A stretch of DNA of 26,886 nt from JACVRX01 sp035697245 (GTDB lineage Bacteria > Actinomycetota > Actinomycetes > Jiangellales > Jiangellaceae), in contig DASSDH010000134.1 of assembly GCA_035697245.1 (NCBI GenBank), positions 1-26,886 on the forward strand. The letters are read 5' to 3'. Shown in pieces: positions 22,847-26,886 of the stretch. Position 1 is the stretch's first letter, and each line of letters starts with the position of its first letter. The notes under the pieces were generated by a model, which made no database searches, was not told where the DNA came from, and saw only the letters and a list, made by a program, of their open reading frames with translations. Made by a program: the position numbers and the translations under genes.

Positions 22847-23137
22847 GTGTACCGGGAGTTGCGCGTCTATACGGTGCGGCCGGGCGCGATGGATGCGTGG
22901 GTCGCCGAATGGTCAGAGCGTGTCTGCCCACTAAGACGTCGCTTTGGCTTCGACATCCCTGCAGCGTGGGTGGTCGAGGGAGAAGATCGGTTCGTATGGC
23001 TTCTCGAGTACAGCGGTGCTGACTACGAGGCGGCGAACCGGGCGTACTACGCCTCGCCCGAACGTCAAGCGGTCGACCCGGAACCCACGAGGCACCTGAT
23101 GAACACCGAGCATTGGATACTCCAGTCGGTGCTCTAG
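22847..23137 (+). CDS. NIPSNAP-family-like small protein
   Basis: 96 residues from GTG 22847 (YRELRVYTVRPGAMDAWVAE). The long open frame back to 22745 lacks protein character. The pattern ELRxYxxxPGxxxxFxxxW, then a second strand-helix with DRFVWLLEYSGADYEAANRA, fits the NIPSNAP ferredoxin-like fold. ESxxRxxM-type residues appear as ASPERQAV near the end. Proteins of this family have no agreed biochemical role in bacteria. It is soluble with no signal peptide. It is separated from the S9 peptidase by 54 bp on the same strand and may be cotranscribed with it. Confidence 0.75.
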   Translation: MYRELRVYTVRPGAMDAWVAEWSERVCPLRRRFGFDIPAAWVVEGEDRFVWLLEYSGADYEAANRAYYASPERQAVDPEPTRHLMNTEHWILQSVL

Positions 23138-23191
23138 CAACGAACTGCGTCCCAGGATCGCACTCCGCTCGGACGAGGAAGACAGCCTAGA

Positions 23192-25186
23192 GTGCGAGTT
23201 GTGCCTCCGACCCTGCCGTACGGCACGTGGCCGTCGCCCGTCAGTGCGGAGCAGGTAGTCACCGCTGGATCGCGCCCCACGCAGATTTGGGCCGCCGGAG
23301 GAGTCACCTGGTGGAGTGAGACCAGGCCAGCCGAGGGCGGGCGGGAGCAGATCGTGCGCCTTGACCCTGGTGGTATCCCGCGAGACCTCCTACCTGATGG
23401 GTTCAACGCGCGTACCCGGGTACATGAGTACGGCGGCGGCGCATGGTGGGGCCGTGACGAAACGGTGTTCACGACGAACTTCGCCGACCAACGGATGTAC
23501 CGCCTCGACAGGGGAGATCCGCGGCCGCTACCTGTAACGGCGCCGCCACCCACAGCGCAGGCGTGGCGGTACGCCGACGGCCGGCTGACGCCGAACGGCC
23601 GCTGGGTGGTGTGCGTGCGGGAACGCCACGAGGGTTCGGATTCGGCCCGGGATGTGTACAACGAGCTGGTCGCACTGCGCGCGGACGGCGGCACACCGCC
23701 GCACGTCATCGTCTCGGGACGGGACTTCTTTGCCGCGCCCAGGATCAGTCCGGACGGACGGCAGCTCGCGTGGATCACCTGGGACCACCCGAACATGCCC
23801 TGGGATGGCACCGAGCTGTGGCTTGGCCGGGTTGCCGTTCGGGACGGTGTCCTGCGCGTGGAGGACGCACGTCGGATGGCGGGTGGGCCGGACGAGTCGC
23901 TGATGGAGCCCGTCTGGGGCCGGCATGGGTCTCTTTTCGTCATCTCCGACCGCACCGGCTGGTGGAACGTGCACCGGGTCGACGGCACGGACAGGTTGAC
24001 CAACCTGGATCCGGCCGACCGCGAGGTCGGCGGGCCTGCGTGGGTTTTCGGTGCTGCACACGTCGCGACCGCGAGCGACGGCACTGTACTGGCGGCGACG
24101 GTGCAGGACGGCCAGGCGCTCCTGGTGACGATCCCCGAGTCGGGCCTCCCGACAGAGCACGCCCTTCCGGGCACCGCCGTCCGAGCGCTGGCCGTCGACG
24201 GGGATCGCCTCGTGCTCATCGTCACCGCGCCCGACCGAGGCCCGGAGGTGATCGAGGCCGACCTGGCGAATCCCACCGCTCTTCGGGTGCTGCGCCCGGC
24301 TGCCGATCCGGAGCTTGGCCCAGGGCACGTAAGCCGGCCACGACGGCTCTCGTTCCGCTCCGCTGGGCGGACTGCGCACGCCTGGTATTACCCGCCGACC
24401 AACGCGGACGCACAGCCTCCGGCCGGTGAGCGGCCACCGCTGCTGATCTTCGTGCATGGTGGTCCAACCTCGGCCGCGGATCCCGCGTTCGACCTCGGCA
24501 AGCAGTTCTGGACCACTCGGGGGTTCGCCGTCGCCGACCTGGACTATGCCGGCAGCACTGGCCTCGGGCGCGACTACCGGCGACTGCTCGACGGCCAGTG
24601 GGGCGAGGCCGATCTCGACGACACCTGTGCACTGGCCGACCACCTCGTCGCAGAGGGACTGGCCGACCCAGCCCGCCTGGCCGTGCGCGGTGGCAGCGCG
24701 GGTGGATTCACGGTGCTCGCCGTGTTGGCCCGCCGTGACACGTTCACCGCGGGAGTCAGCTACTTCGGCGTGTCGGACCTGGCGGCTCTGGCCCGGGACA
24801 CCCACAAGTTCGAGAGCCGCTATCTCGACCGGCTGGTCGGCCCTTTGCCGGACGCGGTCGATGTCTATGCGGCGCGTTCACCGCTGTCCCATCTGGACGG
24901 TTTCTCCTGCCCGCTGCTCCTTCTGCAGGGTCTCGACGACGAGGTCGTACCGCCGGCGCAGTCGGAGGCGATCGTCGACGCGCTCGCCGAACGGGGATTA
25001 CCGCACGCATACCTCAGCTTCGAGGGGGAGGGTCACGGCTTCCGCAGAGCGGAGAACCAGCTGCGCTGCCTGACGGCCGAGCTGTCCTTCTACGGCCAGG
25101 TCTTCGGGTTCACCCCAGCCGGAGACATGGAGCCGGTCACCCTGGTCACCGGATCGGACAACAGCATCGGTCGCGGCGGCGCCTGA
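23192..25186 (+). CDS. S9 family prolyl-oligopeptidase-type peptidase (DPP/acylaminoacyl peptidase)
   Basis: 664 residues from GTG 23192 (GTG 23201 is an alternative). The N-terminal ~400 residues form a seven-bladed beta-propeller, with repeats such as RISPDGRQLAWITWDHPNMP and TRVHEYGGGAWW. The C-terminal alpha/beta hydrolase domain carries the nucleophile Ser 502 in RGGSAGGFTV, Asp 583 in QGLDDEVVPP and His 615 in EGEGHGF, so the triad is complete. FVHGGPTSAADPAFD supplies the oxyanion-hole region. There is no signal peptide, so it is probably cytoplasmic and cleaves short peptides. It is convergent with the Mth938-domain gene 29 bp away. Confidence 0.95.
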   Translation: MRVVPPTLPYGTWPSPVSAEQVVTAGSRPTQIWAAGGVTWWSETRPAEGGREQIVRLDPGGIPRDLLPDGFNARTRVHEYGGGAWWGRDETVFTTNFADQRMYRLDRGDPRPLPVTAPPPTAQAWRYADGRLTPNGRWVVCVRERHEGSDSARDVYNELVALRADGGTPPHVIVSGRDFFAAPRISPDGRQLAWITWDHPNMPWDGTELWLGRVAVRDGVLRVEDARRMAGGPDESLMEPVWGRHGSLFVISDRTGWWNVHRVDGTDRLTNLDPADREVGGPAWVFGAAHVATASDGTVLAATVQDGQALLVTIPESGLPTEHALPGTAVRALAVDGDRLVLIVTAPDRGPEVIEADLANPTALRVLRPAADPELGPGHVSRPRRLSFRSAGRTAHAWYYPPTNADAQPPAGERPPLLIFVHGGPTSAADPAFDLGKQFWTTRGFAVADLDYAGSTGLGRDYRRLLDGQWGEADLDDTCALADHLVAEGLADPARLAVRGGSAGGFTVLAVLARRDTFTAGVSYFGVSDLAALARDTHKFESRYLDRLVGPLPDAVDVYAARSPLSHLDGFSCPLLLLQGLDDEVVPPAQSEAIVDALAERGLPHAYLSFEGEGHGFRRAENQLRCLTAELSFYGQVFGFTPAGDMEPVTLVTGSDNSIGRGGA

Positions 25187-25215
25187 GGGGAACCCAAATG
25201 CGCCAACGCCCGCTG

Positions 25216-25569
25216 TCAGCACGTGACGTGCAGAATGGCGTTGACGTCTTGCCGGTCCAGACTCGCAATGAGGCGGCATGCATCCGCAGTGGGGGTGGCG
25301 ACGAGTTTCACGCCGCGGCGATCAGCCTCTTGCCTGAGCTCAGGCGTGATCGGAAGCGAACCGTAAGCCCCTGTGCCGATGATCAGCTGGCTCCCGCCCC
25401 ACGGGATGTCCTCGTCGGCCGACAGCGGAGTGTGGCCATAGATAGCGCGGTGGGGTTTCGAAGGTTTCTTGATCCGCTTGCGCACGTCGCCCCGGTCGAT
25501 GACGACGTCGTGCTCGTGACGGCGTCCGTCTATCTCGATCGACCCGAACGCGACCAGATGTGCCTTCAT
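25216..25569 (-). CDS. Mth938-like domain protein
   Basis: 117 residues from ATG 25569, with GGGAGAGAG immediately upstream on the minus strand. It matches the Mth938/NDUFAF3-like fold: HLVAFGSIEIDGRRHEHDVV at the N-terminus, the loop IPWGGSQLIIGTGAYGSLPI in the middle, and the helix-strand LRQEADRRGVKLVATPTADA. The GTG in the middle loop is the family landmark. Bacterial members have no established function; the human homologue NDUFAF3 helps assemble respiratory complex I. It is a single gene, convergent with the S9 peptidase. Confidence 0.87.
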   Translation of the reverse strand: MKAHLVAFGSIEIDGRRHEHDVVIDRGDVRKRIKKPSKPHRAIYGHTPLSADEDIPWGGSQLIIGTGAYGSLPITPELRQEADRRGVKLVATPTADACRLIASLDRQDVNAILHVTC

Positions 25570-25653
25570 GTCTCTCTCCCAAACACATACTTACCTCGGG
25601 CTAGCTCCCTAACCAGGGACGGCCACGAGGGTGTTGTCCCGGCCGACACCGAC

Positions 25654-25675
25654 AAACCCTCCCCTTGGGGGCGGG
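25654..25675 (-). terminator. Rho-independent-type terminator after the GNAT gene
   Basis: On the minus strand, directly after the stop codon, CCCGCCCC and GGGGAGGG form a 7-pair stem with one mismatch around CAA. It is followed by a short T-run (TTTGT). Position and T-run fit an intrinsic terminator. Confidence 0.6.
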
Positions 25676-26131
25676 TCAATGCTCGGCACGCTCGAGGGGA
25701 ACGATCCGGATGCGGCGGCGAAGGATCAGTGAGCCGATTGAGGTGACGACGCGGCCGATCCGGTACTGGCGGGACATGGAGCCAGGTAGCGACCGCGGGT
25801 TGGTCGGATGGAAGCCCCAGCGTTGGTAATGGTCCGCGAACGGGCGGTCCACGAGCATGTGCATGCGGGCGTGGTCGCCCGACACCAACCCGTCGATCAG
25901 GTGGCCCGCGAGGCCTTGACCGCGGTACTCCGGGTTGACCACAAGGGACGCAAGCTCGCGGGCTCCGTCGGAGTGCAGCCGTACCTGCGCGACGCCGACG
26001 ATGCGGCCGTCGTCGTCGGCCACGAGGAAACGCGACCAATGAAGGCGGCGCGGATTGAGTCGGGCCTCGCGGACCAACGCCGTGATGTCTGCCTGGTCGG
26101 CCGCGCGGGCCCGGCGGATCACGGGCGTCAC
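25676..26131 (-). CDS. GNAT family N-acetyltransferase
   Basis: 151 residues from GTG 26131; a second GTG three codons later is possible and neither has a good ribosome-binding site. The acetyl-CoA loop is LASLVVNPEYRGQGLAGHLI (residues about 64-83), with the classic RGQGLA pattern. Other strands include RFLVADDDGRIVGVAQVRL and the Cterminal ADHYQRWGFHPTNP. The fold is certain, the substrate unknown; this form often acts on small amines or on ribosomal and other proteins. It is followed immediately by an intrinsic terminator and lies divergent from the last membrane protein gene. Confidence 0.9.
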   Translation of the reverse strand: MTPVIRRARAADQADITALVREARLNPRRLHWSRFLVADDDGRIVGVAQVRLHSDGARELASLVVNPEYRGQGLAGHLIDGLVSGDHARMHMLVDRPFADHYQRWGFHPTNPRSLPGSMSRQYRIGRVVTSIGSLILRRRIRIVPLERAEH

Positions 26132-26303
26132 GGGATCAGCGTGCCAAGCCCGTCACCAGGCTGACCACCCGCAATGAACACACAAGGCCTCCTTCTGATG
26201 TTGAAAGGGGTCAACGGAGACCTGATGCGGGACGTTCGCCTCTGGCCGGCCCGGAAGGCCTCCGGTGTGATCGAAGTGGACGCGAGCCCAGAAGGAGGCG
26301 GCC

Positions 26304-26819
26304 ATGGACAACGTCTTGTGGCAGATCGTGTGGCTGGCATGCGGTGTCGCGACGATCATCGCCGGCGTGCTAGCGAGCCGGAGCAGGCGAGCGCGGTACG
26401 TCGGACGTGCGGCGGTGGGTGTGCTCTTCATCGTCGGTGGGGCACTCCTGCACGTCATCAACCTCGCTTCTCGCGGTGATTACGCCGACTTCGCGGATCC
26501 TGCGCATTTCGCGTGGGTGACCGACGCGTGGCGGGCCGTTGTCGCGCCGAACCAGGTTCTCTTCATCGGCTTGCTGGTGGTGTTCGAGGCAACCGTCGGG
26601 GTGTTGACACTCAGCGGTGGACGTAGCACTCAGGTCGGTTACGTGGGCGTGATCGGGTTCTATCTCGCCTTGTGGCTGTTCGGGTGGATCGAGACCGTGT
26701 GGGTCGTCATCATGCTGCCGCCGATGCTGTTGCTATTAGGGGCGGAGTGGCGCGCCGTCACAGCTCCCGAAATGGACGGTCACGTTGTGGAGAAGCCGCC
26801 AGCGGATGTCCACACGTAG
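26304..26819 (+). CDS. Multi-pass membrane protein of unknown function
   Basis: 171 residues from ATG 26304, behind GAAGGAGG seven bases upstream. About five hydrophobic segments are visible: VLWQIVWLACGVATIIAGVL, VGVLFIVGGALLHVINLA, VLFIGLLVVFEATVGVLTLS, YVGVIGFYLALWLFGWIE and VWVVIMLPPMLLLLGAEW. The C-terminal tail is hydrophilic (PEMDGHVVEKPPADVHT) and probably cytoplasmic. I do not recognise a family with confidence. It is a single gene with an upstream gap of about 170 bp to the divergent GNAT gene. Confidence 0.85.
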   Translation: MDNVLWQIVWLACGVATIIAGVLASRSRRARYVGRAAVGVLFIVGGALLHVINLASRGDYADFADPAHFAWVTDAWRAVVAPNQVLFIGLLVVFEATVGVLTLSGGRSTQVGYVGVIGFYLALWLFGWIETVWVVIMLPPMLLLLGAEWRAVTAPEMDGHVVEKPPADVHT

Positions 26820-26821
26820 GT

Positions 26822-26861
26822 CCGGTGTGCTTATCCGCTTCCGGTCTCGTAGCAACACCGG
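26822..26861 (+). terminator. Weak inverted repeat after the last gene
   Basis: CCGGTGT (26822-26828) and ACACCGG (26855-26861) are exact complements 26 bases apart, 3 bp after the stop. The loop is long and there is no T-run, so the terminator role is doubtful. Confidence 0.25.
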
Positions 26862-26886
26862 CCGATTCTGACCTGTGGATTGCGGG

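Noticed and set aside
23134..24805. Two long minus-strand open frames
   Set aside because: Both are antisense to the S9 peptidase propeller, whose motifs and triad are in the plus frame.
25219..25231. GCACGT-G-ACGTGC palindrome as a terminator
   Set aside because: It lies inside the last codons of the Mth938-domain gene with no T-run, so no separate role can be supported.
25198..25746. 182-codon plus-strand frame
   Set aside because: It is antisense to the Mth938-domain gene and crosses the terminator of the GNAT gene.

Overview
The DNA is GC-rich throughout. Gene starts are often GTG, Shine-Dalgarno sites are GGAG-like, and several families are typical of Actinomycetota (NarL/DesK-type two-component pair, RsbV/RsbW/RsbU-like partner switch, GTP-type PEP carboxykinase, IS110 debris). 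I read it as chromosomal DNA of a soil-type actinomycete. The genus cannot be fixed from this sequence alone. No rRNA, tRNA, CRISPR array or intact mobile element was found.

Layout, left to right. 1-1169: a truncated single-pass membrane protein (-) and a LURP-one-related protein (+). 1172-4596: a response regulator and sensor kinase (-), divergent from a CPBP membrane protease (+), with a perfect 12-bp-arm inverted repeat between them. 4586-6727: a twice-frameshifted alpha/beta hydrolase (+), an MFS exporter (-) and a tiny acidic ORF (-). 6754-7133: an IS110 transposase remnant abutting a truncated reading frame. 7158-9327: GNAT acetyltransferase (+), zinc alcohol dehydrogenase (-) and RidA-like protein (+). 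9870-11845: a tight anti-anti-sigma / anti-sigma kinase / GAF-PP2C phosphatase operon with no sigma factor beside it. 11866-13036: a methyltransferase and an unusual protein made of 16-residue repeats ending in NPQPLPP (-). 13189-15030: a divergent GTP-type PEP carboxykinase (+). 15165-17665: a cupin-cyclase fusion and an ABM monooxygenase, separated by gene remnants (thiolase, VOC/glyoxalase, M43 metalloprotease, Xis-like HTH). 17710-21078: a PfkB sugar kinase and a GH65 glycoside phosphorylase. 21626-22582: two small secreted proteins. 22847-26819: NIPSNAP-like protein, S9 peptidase, Mth938-domain protein, GNAT acetyltransferase and a membrane protein.

How the parts may work together. The kinase/regulator pair probably controls its own operon and the divergent protease through the palindrome. 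The three partner-switch genes form a complete phosphorylation cycle acting on a sigma factor, or another target, encoded elsewhere. The GH65 enzyme and PfkB kinase fit a small disaccharide phosphorolysis route: the phosphorylase releases a sugar 1-phosphate and a free sugar that the kinase could phosphorylate. The rest are mostly single-gene units.

The most unusual points are the NPQPLPP repeat protein, the PEP carboxykinase with two substituted active-site positions, the cyclase that lacks the usual substrate-selecting residues, and the concentration of at least six decayed genes.
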